Positions 16,277 through 26,045 of a stretch of DNA of 47,278 bases are shown here, piece by piece (within the stretch, counting starts at the first letter, position 1; each line of letters opens with the position of its first letter). The stretch lies in assembly GCF_030824455.1 (NCBI RefSeq), contig NZ_JAVBXR010000127.1, forward strand, positions 1 to 47,278. Direction: 5' to 3'. This stretch comes from Desulfobulbus sp. (GTDB lineage: Bacteria > Desulfobacterota > Desulfobulbia > Desulfobulbales > Desulfobulbaceae). Position numbers and translations under genes: made by a program. The notes under the pieces were generated by a model. The model ran no database searches and was not told the DNA's origin. It worked only from the letters and a program-made list of their open reading frames with translations.

Positions 16277-19200
16277 TCAGGGAAAAAGCAAGAGTTGCCG
16301 GTGCGCCGGCTTTCGTTTCGCGGCCGATCGCATTTGGGGCGGCGGCGAAAAAACAGTGGGCGGCAATTCCGCCAAAAAAGGCGAGGGTTGCCGGTGGTCG
16401 GATTGCTGACCATGCACCGACCGCGACCGGCTCCAGGTGAGGTAGAGCGCCGCCCCCGCGCGAGTAAGGCCCACGAAAAACAGCCGCCGCTCCTCCTCGA
16501 GATGCGCCTTCAGGGCTTCGGGGGCCAGCGGCTGTCGCGGCGCCAGCGGCAGCAGTCCGTCCTCGACGCCGGCAATGAACACCACCGGAAACTCAAGCCC
16601 CTTGGCGGCGTGCAGGGTGGACAGGGTCACCGCCTCGGCGCGCGGATCAAACAGCACCGAATCGCTGAACCGCTGGAGATGGGCGGCAAAATCCGGCAGC
16701 GAGTCGCCAAAGGTCAGGGCCAGTTCGCGCAGGCGAGCCAGATCCGGTTCCTGGGCGTCAAACTGGTAATGGTCGATGAGCGCGGCCAACACCGATGCTG
16801 CCGATTGCTCGCCCGCCAGCCGCTGCAATTGGGCGTGTAGCCGGCGAAACCGCGCTAAAGCCGCTCCGGCGGGGCCGTCCAGGGCCAGATGGTCAAGCGA
16901 CGGCGGCCCTTGGCCTGCGTCCAGAAAACTAGCCCGCGCCAGCTGCAGGGACTGACGCCCGATTCCCGGCTCGCGGCCGAGCAGCCACAGCAGATGCTCG
17001 GGTTCGGCCAGCCCGGCCAACAGCAGCGTCCAGGCGTAGAGCAGGCGGCAATCGCCCTTGGTGTAATAGGCCTCAAGATCGACCAGCTGAAAGGGAATGG
17101 AGCGCTCGTTCAACACCCGGCCGATGACCTCGGCCTGACGCGAGGTCCGGCAGAGCACGCCGATGTCGCGCAACGAGGCGGCCGCCGCCCCGGTGTGATC
17201 AAACCGCTCCAGGCTGCGGTGCGAGGTGCCGCCCAACTGCAGCTCGATCTGATCGGCGATGAAGACCGCCTCGCGTTCCGGGTTGGGGCAGTCCTGTTGA
17301 TGGAGCGTGCCCGGCTGTCCGCTGCACGGTTGCATGGGTTCAAGCGGTCGGGGATGGGGATTGCGGCGGATGAGTTGTTCGGCTGCGGACAGGATCGCGG
17401 CGCCGTTGCGGTAGTTGCGCCTCAGCTGATGACACTCGGGCTGAAAGTCCTGGATAAAGGTGTGGAACCAGCGCGGGTCCGCGCCCCGGAATCCGTAGAT
17501 GGCCTGGTCAGGGTCGCCGATGACAAACACCGAGGCATGCTCGGCCAGCAGCGCCACCAGGGCGTACTGCGCCTGGTTGACGTCCTGAAATTCATCGACA
17601 AAGAGATGGGCGACGCCCGCGCGCACCGCCGCTGCAGGCTCGCCGCCCCGGCGGAGCAGTTCGACCGTTTGCGGGACCAGGGCGTCAAGATCCGCCAGCG
17701 AACGCTCTTCCAGGACCTGGAGATAGCGGCGCGCATCGGTTCCCGGCGCCGGCAGCTCGGGGCTGCGCAAGGCCAACGACAGGGCGCGGGAAAAATCGGC
17801 CCGCTCCTGTTCGCTCCACTCGGGATGCAGCTCGGCAATCAGGGCGGCCCGCTCCGTAGGCCCGACTACCTGCAGGTTGGGCTGGGCGCGGCGCAGCTGG
17901 CTCAGGCAGAAGCCGTGAAAGGTGGCGACGGTCGCGTTTGCCAAATTCGCCGCATCCTTGCCCAGTCGCTCGCGCACCTCGGCCGCCGCCTTGTTGGTGA
18001 AGGTGATCACCGCACAGGGTCCGGAGCCATGTCCAAGCTGCCGCTGCACCCGAGCAACCAGGGTGTGGGTCTTGCCGGTTCCCGGTCCGGCCTGGACCAG
18101 AACCAGCGAGGCCTCGCTTGCCACCGCCCGCTGCTGTTCGCTATTCAGGCCTTTGGCCGTCGGCGCGACCACCACCAGCTGGATGCGCTCATCTTCGGCG
18201 GAGTCCAGCCGGGTTCGCTTGGTCCTGCTTCGCGGCACCGGCGCAATCGGCCCCAACAGGCTGCTCTGCCCGCAGAGACTGGCGCGCTCGCCGGCGGAAA
18301 ACACCGTGATCACGCCAAACTCGCCGTCGTACCCGGCCTGGCGGATCACCCGGTTGGTCCGCACCCGGTCAATGGCCTCGGCCAGGAGCGGAAAGCCCTT
18401 GCTCTGAATCTCCGCAATCGGCGTATCCAGGAGCAGACCGAATTCCGAGCCAAACACGCTGATCAGCCGCGCGTAGCCTGCCGCCACTTTCTTGCTGGCC
18501 GGACCGCAGTCCAGCAGCTCGGCAACGATTTCCTGCAGGGGAATAAGGCTGTGCACCGCCGGACTGCCGGCTGGAAAGACCGGTTCAGCCCGGTCGGCCA
18601 ATTCCATCACCCGGTGGAGCACCCCGATGGTCAACGGTTTGCCGCAACTCGGGCAGAGCCCGCCCACTTTGCGGGTGGCCGCAGGCTCCAGGCAGACGTT
18701 GCATTTGCGGTGACCGTCGCAGTGGTACTTGCCCTCTTCCGGGTAGAACTCAACCGTGGCGGCAAAGACCTGCTCGCCTGCCGGGTTGCGCGGGGAGCGC
18801 AGGGCCTCGCGCAGGGCAAAATAATCAAAATCCGTTGCCAGCAGGTTGGCCTCGCGGCCCAGCTTGCCGGGGGAATGGCAATCAGAGTTGGAAATCAGGG
18901 TGAAACGGTCAAGGCTTGAGATCAGCCGGTTCATCTCCGGGTCCGAGGACAGCCCGGTTTCCAGGGCAAAGATGTGATCGCTAAGGTCGCCGAAGCAGTC
19001 CTCGATGCGGTCAAACCCGGATTTTGAACCGAACAGGGAAAACCAGGGGGTCCAGATGTGGGCGGGCACGAGGAACCCCTGCGGTGCCTTTTCGAGGAGA
19101 ATTTCAAGCAGATCGCGGGAATCAAGGCCCAAAATGGGGCGACCGTCGGAGGCGATGTTGCCCAGGGTGGCCAGGGTGGCGTTGATGCGCCGGACCGACT

Positions 19201-19564
19201 CCAGATCCGGGGCGTAGAGCAGGTTGTGCACCTTGCGCACCTTGCCGCCGCGCTTGTAAATGGAGCTGATCTCGGCGCTGAGCACAAAACGGACCGATTC
19301 GGGGGGAACAACGGGCTGAACGCCCGGCGGCAGCAGGTTGCTCCAGTCGCGGCCGGGTTCGCTTTTCAGGCGGAAGAAACCGGGTTCGGCCTCTTCAAGG
19401 CAGTCGTGGAGATGGGCGAACCAGCCGGGGTGGGTGAAATCGCCGGTCGCCGCCACGCCAATGCCCTTGACCGCCGCCCAGGCCGCCAGCCCATGCAGAT
19501 GGCTGGCCTTGCTCGTGGCCCGGGAGTAATGGGAATGGATGTGAAGATCGGCGATATAGTTCAC
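16277..19564 (-). CDS. Endonuclease Q (PHP + zinc ribbon) fused to a UvrD-type SF1 helicase
   Basis: The ~1095-residue protein is two enzymes in one. Residues 1-~425 match endonuclease Q along its whole length: PHP metal site (DLHIHSHYS, TGDFTH, PAHIWTPW, ISNSDCHSPG), zinc cysteines (C282, C288, C291, C304, C307) and the C-terminal EndoQ block (LDTPIAEI). EndoQ nicks DNA 5' of uracil, hypoxanthine, xanthine and abasic sites. Residues ~470-1065 form a UvrD/Rep helicase: Walker A AGPGTGKT (~492-499), TNKAAAEVRERL, VDEFQDVN (~656-663), GDPDQAIYGFRGA and TLHAAKGLEFPVVFIAG. Both halves keep their catalytic residues. I place the start at the GTG at 19564, which overlaps the nadD stop as GTGA; a TTG at 19579 is the alternative. 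The C-terminal tail is basic and proline-rich. Confidence 0.85.
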   Translation of the reverse strand: MNYIADLHIHSHYSRATSKASHLHGLAAWAAVKGIGVAATGDFTHPGWFAHLHDCLEEAEPGFFRLKSEPGRDWSNLLPPGVQPVVPPESVRFVLSAEISSIYKRGGKVRKVHNLLYAPDLESVRRINATLATLGNIASDGRPILGLDSRDLLEILLEKAPQGFLVPAHIWTPWFSLFGSKSGFDRIEDCFGDLSDHIFALETGLSSDPEMNRLISSLDRFTLISNSDCHSPGKLGREANLLATDFDYFALREALRSPRNPAGEQVFAATVEFYPEEGKYHCDGHRKCNVCLEPAATRKVGGLCPSCGKPLTIGVLHRVMELADRAEPVFPAGSPAVHSLIPLQEIVAELLDCGPASKKVAAGYARLISVFGSEFGLLLDTPIAEIQSKGFPLLAEAIDRVRTNRVIRQAGYDGEFGVITVFSAGERASLCGQSSLLGPIAPVPRSRTKRTRLDSAEDERIQLVVVAPTAKGLNSEQQRAVASEASLVLVQAGPGTGKTHTLVARVQRQLGHGSGPCAVITFTNKAAAEVRERLGKDAANLANATVATFHGFCLSQLRRAQPNLQVVGPTERAALIAELHPEWSEQERADFSRALSLALRSPELPAPGTDARRYLQVLEERSLADLDALVPQTVELLRRGGEPAAAVRAGVAHLFVDEFQDVNQAQYALVALLAEHASVFVIGDPDQAIYGFRGADPRWFHTFIQDFQPECHQLRRNYRNGAAILSAAEQLIRRNPHPRPLEPMQPCSGQPGTLHQQDCPNPEREAVFIADQIELQLGGTSHRSLERFDHTGAAAASLRDIGVLCRTSRQAEVIGRVLNERSIPFQLVDLEAYYTKGDCRLLYAWTLLLAGLAEPEHLLWLLGREPGIGRQSLQLARASFLDAGQGPPSLDHLALDGPAGAALARFRRLHAQLQRLAGEQSAASVLAALIDHYQFDAQEPDLARLRELALTFGDSLPDFAAHLQRFSDSVLFDPRAEAVTLSTLHAAKGLEFPVVFIAGVEDGLLPLAPRQPLAPEALKAHLEEERRLFFVGLTRAGAALYLTWSRSRSVHGQQSDHRQPSPFLAELPPTVFSPPPQMRSAAKRKPAHRQLLLFP

Positions 19565-20238
19565 GCGCTGTCCCGCCAACCGTAGAGATGATGGGTTTTG
19601 ATGTAGGCGAACACCGCCGGCGGCAGCATGGCCGGGACCCGGCCCAGGGCCAGTTCCTTGCGGATCGAGGAGGAGGAAACCGGCAGTTCGATGTCGCTGA
19701 GATAGGTCACGGTCCGCCCTCCCGGGCCGTTCCAGCGCCCCTGGGGCTCATCGAAGTGGAAGGCGGGATCAAGGGAGACGAGCGCCTGGTTGATCATCAC
19801 TGCATCCACCGTGTCCCGTCGAACCACAATCAGATCGACCAGGGCCAGGAGTTCGTCGGAGCGGCGCCAGTGCGGCAGATCAAACAACGAATCCGCGCCG
19901 ATGATGAGGGAAAAGCGCTGTCCCGGCGCCTGACGCGTCAGGGCCTCCACCGTGTTGATGGTGTAGGAGGGCGTGGGCAGGTGTTCTTCGATGTAGGAGC
20001 ACTGCATCCGGCCGTGATTGTCGGCCGCAAGCAGCGCCGCTTCGAGCATGGCCGCGCGGTGGGCAAAGGAGACTGCGGTCTGCCGTTTGTGCGGCGGCCG
20101 CGGCGCCGGGATGAACAGCAGGCTGTCCAGACGGCAACGGTCGAGCACGTGGCGGGCCAGATGCACATGCCCCGAATGCACCGGATCAAAGGTGCCGCCG
20201 AACAGGCCGATAGTGCGGCCCTCGCAGGGAGCGGGCAC
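19561..20238 (-). CDS. nadD: Nicotinate-mononucleotide adenylyltransferase
   Basis: The 225-residue protein has the nucleotidyltransferase signature GLFGGTFDPVHSGHVHLA at residues ~11-28, the FIPAPRPPHK segment, FSLIIGADSLFDLPHWRR and the closing ISSTxIR-like motif VSSSSIRKELALGR. It adenylates nicotinic acid mononucleotide in NAD synthesis. The start is a GTG 3 bp after the proA stop. It ends in a GTGA overlap with the EndoQ-UvrD gene. Placement after proA matches the order seen in delta-proteobacteria and Firmicutes. Confidence 0.95.
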   Translation of the reverse strand: MPAPCEGRTIGLFGGTFDPVHSGHVHLARHVLDRCRLDSLLFIPAPRPPHKRQTAVSFAHRAAMLEAALLAADNHGRMQCSYIEEHLPTPSYTINTVEALTRQAPGQRFSLIIGADSLFDLPHWRRSDELLALVDLIVVRRDTVDAVMINQALVSLDPAFHFDEPQGRWNGPGGRTVTYLSDIELPVSSSSIRKELALGRVPAMLPPAVFAYIKTHHLYGWRDSA

Positions 20239-20241
20239 GCT

Positions 20242-21510
20242 TCAGGCGCGGGTTTCGCCCATGCCGTAGACGATGAATTTCTGCGTGGTCAGCTCTTTCA
20301 GGCCCATGGGCCCGTAGGCGTGCAGTTTGGTGGTGGAGATGCCGATTTCAGCGCCCAGGCCAAATTGACCGCCGTCGTTGAAGCGGGTGGAGGCGTTGAC
20401 CATCACCGCCGAGGCGTCGACCTCGCGCAGGAAACGCTGGCTGCGCTCATACGAGCGGGTGAGGATGATTTCCGTGTGCTGGGAGCCGTAGCGGGCAATA
20501 TAGTCCATGGCCTCGTCGATGTCGGCCACCACCTTGACCACCATGGCCAATTCCAGAAACTCCCTGCCCCAGTCGCTTTCGGCTGCGGGTTCGATCATCT
20601 CGTCGCAGAGCAAACAGCTGCTGTGGCAGCCGAGCAGGCGGACCCCGGCCTTGTGCAGGGCCTGGGCCACGCGGGGGAGGAACTCCGCCGCGATCTCCCG
20701 ATGCACCAGCAGCGCTTCCAGGGAATTGCAGGCGCTGGGCCGCTGCGCCTTGCTGTTGAGGATCACCGGGATAGCCATGTCCATGTCGGCGTCCGCGTCG
20801 ACAAAGCAGTGGCAGACGCCCTTGTAGTGTTTGAGCACCGGGATGCGGGATTTTTCGGTCACCGCCCGGATCAACCCCTCGCCGCCGCGCGGAATGACCA
20901 GGTCAATGTAGGCCTCCTGCCGGAGCAGACAATCGACGCCGCCCCGGTCGGTGAAGGCCAGCACCTGGACGATGGCGGGATTGACCTGGTGTTTGGCCAG
21001 CACCTCCTGCAGCACCTTGGCCAGGGCCAGATTGGAACGCAGGGCCTCAGAGCCGCCGCGCAGGATCACCGCGTTGCCGGCCTTGAGGCAGAGGGCCGCG
21101 GAATCGATGGTGACGTTGGGACGGGATTCAAAAATCATCAGGATAACGCCGAGCGGAGCGCGCATGCGGCCAACCGTGATGCCGCTCGGGCGGCGGCGCA
21201 TCTCGCTGATCTCGCCCACCGGATCTTCGAGGGCGGCCACCTCGCGCAATCCCTGGACCATGTCGAGAATGCCCTGTTCGGTGATCTGCAGCCGGTTGAG
21301 CATGGCCTCAGACATGCCCTTGGCCTTGGCGTCGGCCATGTCTTTGGCGTTTTCCTGGAGGATGAACGGTTGCTGGGCTACCAGGGCCTCGCCGACGTCA
21401 AGCAGCACAGCGTTCTTCACCGCCGCGGGCAGGGCGGCGATGCTGCGGGAGGCGGCCTTGGCTTTTTTCACCATATCCAAAACGATTGCTTCGATCTGCA
21501 CGGGTTCCAT
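20242..21510 (-). CDS. proA: Glutamate-5-semialdehyde dehydrogenase (gamma-glutamyl phosphate reductase)
   Basis: The 422-residue protein matches ProA throughout: AKAASRSIAALPAAVKN, the NVTIDSAALCLKAGNAVILRGG region, the catalytic cysteine segment (QRPSACNSLEALLVH) and the C-terminal VNASTRFNDGGQFGLGAEIGIST block. It reduces gamma-glutamyl phosphate to glutamate semialdehyde, the second step of proline synthesis. The ATG at 21510 has a GAGGAGAA ribosome binding site; the longer frame to 21585 is not family-like. It lies 116 bp after proB. Confidence 0.95.
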   Translation of the reverse strand: MEPVQIEAIVLDMVKKAKAASRSIAALPAAVKNAVLLDVGEALVAQQPFILQENAKDMADAKAKGMSEAMLNRLQITEQGILDMVQGLREVAALEDPVGEISEMRRRPSGITVGRMRAPLGVILMIFESRPNVTIDSAALCLKAGNAVILRGGSEALRSNLALAKVLQEVLAKHQVNPAIVQVLAFTDRGGVDCLLRQEAYIDLVIPRGGEGLIRAVTEKSRIPVLKHYKGVCHCFVDADADMDMAIPVILNSKAQRPSACNSLEALLVHREIAAEFLPRVAQALHKAGVRLLGCHSSCLLCDEMIEPAAESDWGREFLELAMVVKVVADIDEAMDYIARYGSQHTEIILTRSYERSQRFLREVDASAVMVNASTRFNDGGQFGLGAEIGISTTKLHAYGPMGLKELTTQKFIVYGMGETRA

Positions 21511-21626
21511 TGCGGGGTTCTCCTCTGCTCTGCACGGGGCGCCTGCCGGGTGGTCCGGCGGCGCGGCTCTCAATCTCACCTTCAACGCCCCACTATGACG
21601 TGAAGCGCCTTGCTTGTAAAGCGGCT

Positions 21627-23814
<2,188 letters not shown>

Positions 23815-23847
23815 TCATCCGGGAAATACAAGGAGGGGGATAATACG

Positions 23848-23880
23848 AAAAAACCCGGCATCAAAAATTTGATGCCGGGT
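23848..23880 (-). terminator. Rho-independent terminator after rpmA
   Basis: On the minus strand ACCCGGCATCAAA pairs perfectly with TTTGATGCCGGGT (13 bp stem, two unpaired bases between the arms), and the stem runs straight into six Ts. It lies about 70 bp past the rpmA stop and about 40 bp before the obg start. It should end most rplU-rpmA transcripts and let a fraction read through into obg-proBA-nadD, unless obg has its own promoter. Confidence 0.9.
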
Positions 23881-23948
23881 CCGCAATGCTTCAAGCGGGG
23901 CAACCCCTCGAAAGGAGGGAAAAAAGACCCTCCGCAGGCGTGAACCGC

Positions 23949-24206
23949 CTACTCGACAGGATATACCGCGACTCTTTTCCGATCCTTGCCAAAGGATTCG
24001 TAGGTCACGGTGCCGTCGACCTTGGCAAACAGGGTGTAGTCCCGACCGCAACCAACGTTGGCGCCGGGGTGGATAACGGTCCCCAACTGGCGCACCAGAA
24101 TGCTGCCGGCTTTGACGACCTGTCCGCCGAAACGTTTAATTCCGCGCCGTTGTCCCGCGCTGTCGCGGCCGTTTCGTGAACTGCCGCCTGCTTTTTTATG
24201 AGCCAT
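23949..24206 (-). CDS. rpmA: 50S ribosomal protein L27 (bL27)
   Basis: The 85-residue protein matches bL27 from the first residue: [57 protein letters not shown]. There is no N-terminal extension of the kind cleaved in Firmicutes. It sits at the peptidyl-transferase centre of the large subunit. A GGAG ribosome binding site precedes the ATG. It follows rplU by 30 bp. Confidence 0.98.
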   Translation of the reverse strand: MAHKKAGGSSRNGRDSAGQRRGIKRFGGQVVKAGSILVRQLGTVIHPGANVGCGRDYTLFAKVDGTVTYESFGKDRKRVAVYPVE

Positions 24207-24236
24207 GGTGTGTTCTCCAGTAAATCAGTTTGTCAC

Positions 24237-24548
24237 TTATGCTGAGATCGTTTCAATCGTCAAAGCGGTGTACATCTGGCGATGTCCGTTCTTCACCTGG
24301 TATCCCTGGCGCTTCCGCTTCTTGAAAACGATGACCTTTTTATGGCGGCCCTGCTCAACGATCTTGGCAACCACTTTCGCGCCGTCAACCTGGGGCTGGC
24401 CGATTGTAACGGTTTCGCCGTCAACCACCAGAAGAACTTCCGCCAACTCTACCGTGTCGCCAACTTCACCCTGAAGCTTCTCAACGCGAAGCGTATCACC
24501 GGCCTCTACCTGGTATTGTTTACCGCCGGTCCGAACTATTGCATACAT
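24237..24548 (-). CDS. rplU: 50S ribosomal protein L21 (bL21)
   Basis: The 103-residue protein matches bL21: MYAIVRTGGKQYQVEAGD at the start, KKVIVFKKRKRQGYQVKNGHRQ near the end. The ATG at 24548 has a strong GGAGGAG ribosome binding site; in-frame codons further upstream to 24587 are not family-like. It is the first gene of the rplU-rpmA pair and is driven by the promoter at 24615-24644. Confidence 0.98.
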   Translation of the reverse strand: MYAIVRTGGKQYQVEAGDTLRVEKLQGEVGDTVELAEVLLVVDGETVTIGQPQVDGAKVVAKIVEQGRHKKVIVFKKRKRQGYQVKNGHRQMYTALTIETISA

Positions 24549-24614
24549 GCGACTCCTCCTCTCTATCCTCAAATCTATAACGGCCAATGGAAATAATTAA
24601 TCGCAAAGCGTGCT

Positions 24615-24644
24615 ATTTAACCCGATTCCCACAACGCCTGTCAA
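24615..24644 (-). promoter_or_regulatory. Sigma70-type promoter of rplU-rpmA
   Basis: On the minus strand a perfect TTGACA (24639-24644) lies 18 bp before TTAAAT (24615-24620), 67 bp from the rplU start codon. The leader would be about 60 nt. The remaining part of the 355 bp gap between rplU and the rubredoxin gene (24645-24903) must also hold the rubredoxin promoter, for which I see no convincing match; I see no gene there. Confidence 0.7.
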
Positions 24645-24903
24645 GAGTAATGTGCACCTCGCGCCCTTTTCGCGGCAAACAATCGCGCGCAAGGTCTGGC
24701 CGGCAGCCCCTCGCCAGGTGCCCAATCCACTGTAAGACAACCACAACGAAGGATAATTTTTCTCAACAACACGTTCTTTGCCTTGTCCGCACGGCGAATA
24801 ATAACTACTGTGAATGTACAGCGGATCGCCCGCGCCAAGCAGCCGTCTTGTCCAGTGCTGCGGGAAAACATCATCAAAACCCATCTTTCCAGGAGATATT
24901 GAC

Positions 24904-25062
24904 ATGCAGAAAATGGAATGCCCCTGTGGATACGTGTACGATCCCGAAGAAGGCGATTATGAGCACGGCGTAGCCGCCGGCACCGCCTTTGCCGACCTGC
25001 CCGACGAGTGGGTTTGCCCCAAGTGCGGCGCTGAAAAGGAATATTTCTACGCCGTTGACTGA
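24904..25062 (+). CDS. Rubredoxin
   Basis: The 52-residue protein is a small iron electron carrier typical of anaerobes, serving reductases for oxygen or superoxide defence. It has the conserved aromatic/acidic core ([27 protein letters not shown]). The second iron-binding pair is normal (C-x2-C). The first is C6-P-C8-G: only one residue between the cysteines where the classical motif has two. The ATG at 24904 has AGGAGA upstream; an in-frame ATG at 24814 gives a non-homologous extension. It is probably monocistronic, followed by a hairpin at 25070-25104. Confidence 0.93.
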   Translation: MQKMECPCGYVYDPEEGDYEHGVAAGTAFADLPDEWVCPKCGAEKEYFYAVD

Positions 25063-25069
25063 TTCCCCC

Positions 25070-25104
25070 GGCTCCAGACCGCCACCGCGCCGCGGTCTGG
25101 AGCC
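25070..25104. terminator. Strong hairpin after the rubredoxin gene
   Basis: GGCTCCAGACCGC pairs perfectly with GCGGTCTGGAGCC (13 bp stem, 9-base loop), starting 8 bp past the rubredoxin stop. There is no T-tract on the plus strand, so it may work as a weak terminator, or protect the 3' end of the mRNA. Confidence 0.55.
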
Positions 25105-25196
25105 AGCCTGTCAACTGGCCTCAAGACCTCGTCTCGCCCCCTGCCTGATTCCCTGCGAAGCTCGCCCCCTCCTGAAGGACTGCCCCTATTTTTCCC

Positions 25197-25225
25197 TTGT
25201 GGAAAGCCGGACGATGCCATATCAT
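25197..25225 (+). promoter_or_regulatory. Candidate sigma70 promoter for the SYLF-mla operon
   Basis: TTGTGG (25197-25202), a 17 bp spacer and TATCAT (25220-25225) lie 57 bp before the SYLF start codon. The -10 box is good, the -35 box only matches in its first three bases. Confidence 0.4.
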
Positions 25226-25281
25226 CAATGATTCCGACAGGAAGAAACCCGTCCCCCGTTTTTTTCAAGAGGAGTTTCCCC

Positions 25282-25986
25282 ATGCCTTTCCAGCGTTTGC
25301 GCCTTTTCTCGATGCTCTGTTGCGCCCTTGCCTTCCTCTTTTCCGTGGCCCCTGTTGCCGCCGATTATTACGGCGAACCGGCGGAATTGGTGGAACGCTC
25401 CGCCTCGGTGTACAAAGGCTTCATGGCCGATCCGAACATGGAGTGGTTTCAGCGCAACGTCAACCAGGCCAGGGGCGTCTTCATCGTGCCGCAGATGCTG
25501 CGCGGCGGCTTCATCATCGGCGGTTCCGGCGGTCGCGGCGCGCTGCTTGCCCAGGATCAGACCAGCGGCAAATGGAGTTCTCCGTCCTTTTACAGCATGG
25601 GCTCGGTATCCTTCGGCTTTCAGGCCGGGGCCGACGCCTCGGAGATCATCCTCCTGATCATGACCGACCGGGGGCTCAACGCCATGCTCTCCACCGACTA
25701 CAAACTCGGCGCCGACGTGGCGGTGGCCGCCGGCCCCATGGGCGCCTCAGCCAAGGCGCAGACCGCCGACATCCTGGCCTTTGGCCGCTCCCAGGGCATT
25801 TACGGCGGCATCAGCCTCGAGGGCGCGGCCATCTCGCCGCTGGACGACTGGAATCGCCAGTATTACGGCAAACCGGTGCAGGTGTTCGACATTCTCATCA
25901 ATCAGAAATGGAGCAACCGCCAGGCTGACCCCTTGCGCAACCTCCTGCCCAAGCCGGGAAGAAACGCCCAGCCCATAGGCAGATAA
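25282..25986 (+). CDS. Secreted SYLF-domain lipid-binding protein
   Basis: The 234-residue protein has a signal peptide (~1-25; LFSMLCCALAFLFSVAPVAA before DYYG), then a SYLF (DUF500/Ysc84) domain over nearly all the rest. Hallmarks are ARGVFIVPQMLRGGFIIGGSGGRGALL, the FYSMGSVSFGFQAGADASEI block and GIYGGISLEGAAI. SYLF domains bind phosphoinositides in eukaryotes; bacterial ones are periplasmic or surface proteins of unclear function. The ATG at 25282 has AAGAGGAG upstream, and the earlier in-frame ATG (25228) would bury the signal peptide. It lies 59 bp before the mlaE-like gene, which suggests a role in lipid handling in the envelope. Confidence 0.85.
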   Translation: MPFQRLRLFSMLCCALAFLFSVAPVAADYYGEPAELVERSASVYKGFMADPNMEWFQRNVNQARGVFIVPQMLRGGFIIGGSGGRGALLAQDQTSGKWSSPSFYSMGSVSFGFQAGADASEIILLIMTDRGLNAMLSTDYKLGADVAVAAGPMGASAKAQTADILAFGRSQGIYGGISLEGAAISPLDDWNRQYYGKPVQVFDILINQKWSNRQADPLRNLLPKPGRNAQPIGR

Positions 25987-26045
25987 TCGGCAGATAATCC
26001 CGGATCAATGTCTCGGGCAACGCAGCGTCTCGCAGGTTGAACCCC

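Noticed and set aside
16889..18919. A 676-codon plus-strand open frame opposite the EndoQ-UvrD gene (and 15287-16840 next to it)
   Set aside because: Antisense shadow in GC-rich DNA. The opposite strand shows conserved catalytic motifs over the same stretch.
19588..21603. A 671-codon plus-strand open frame opposite nadD and proA
   Set aside because: Both minus-strand genes are well-known enzymes with clear motifs. The antisense frame is a byproduct of GC codon bias and has no homology pattern.
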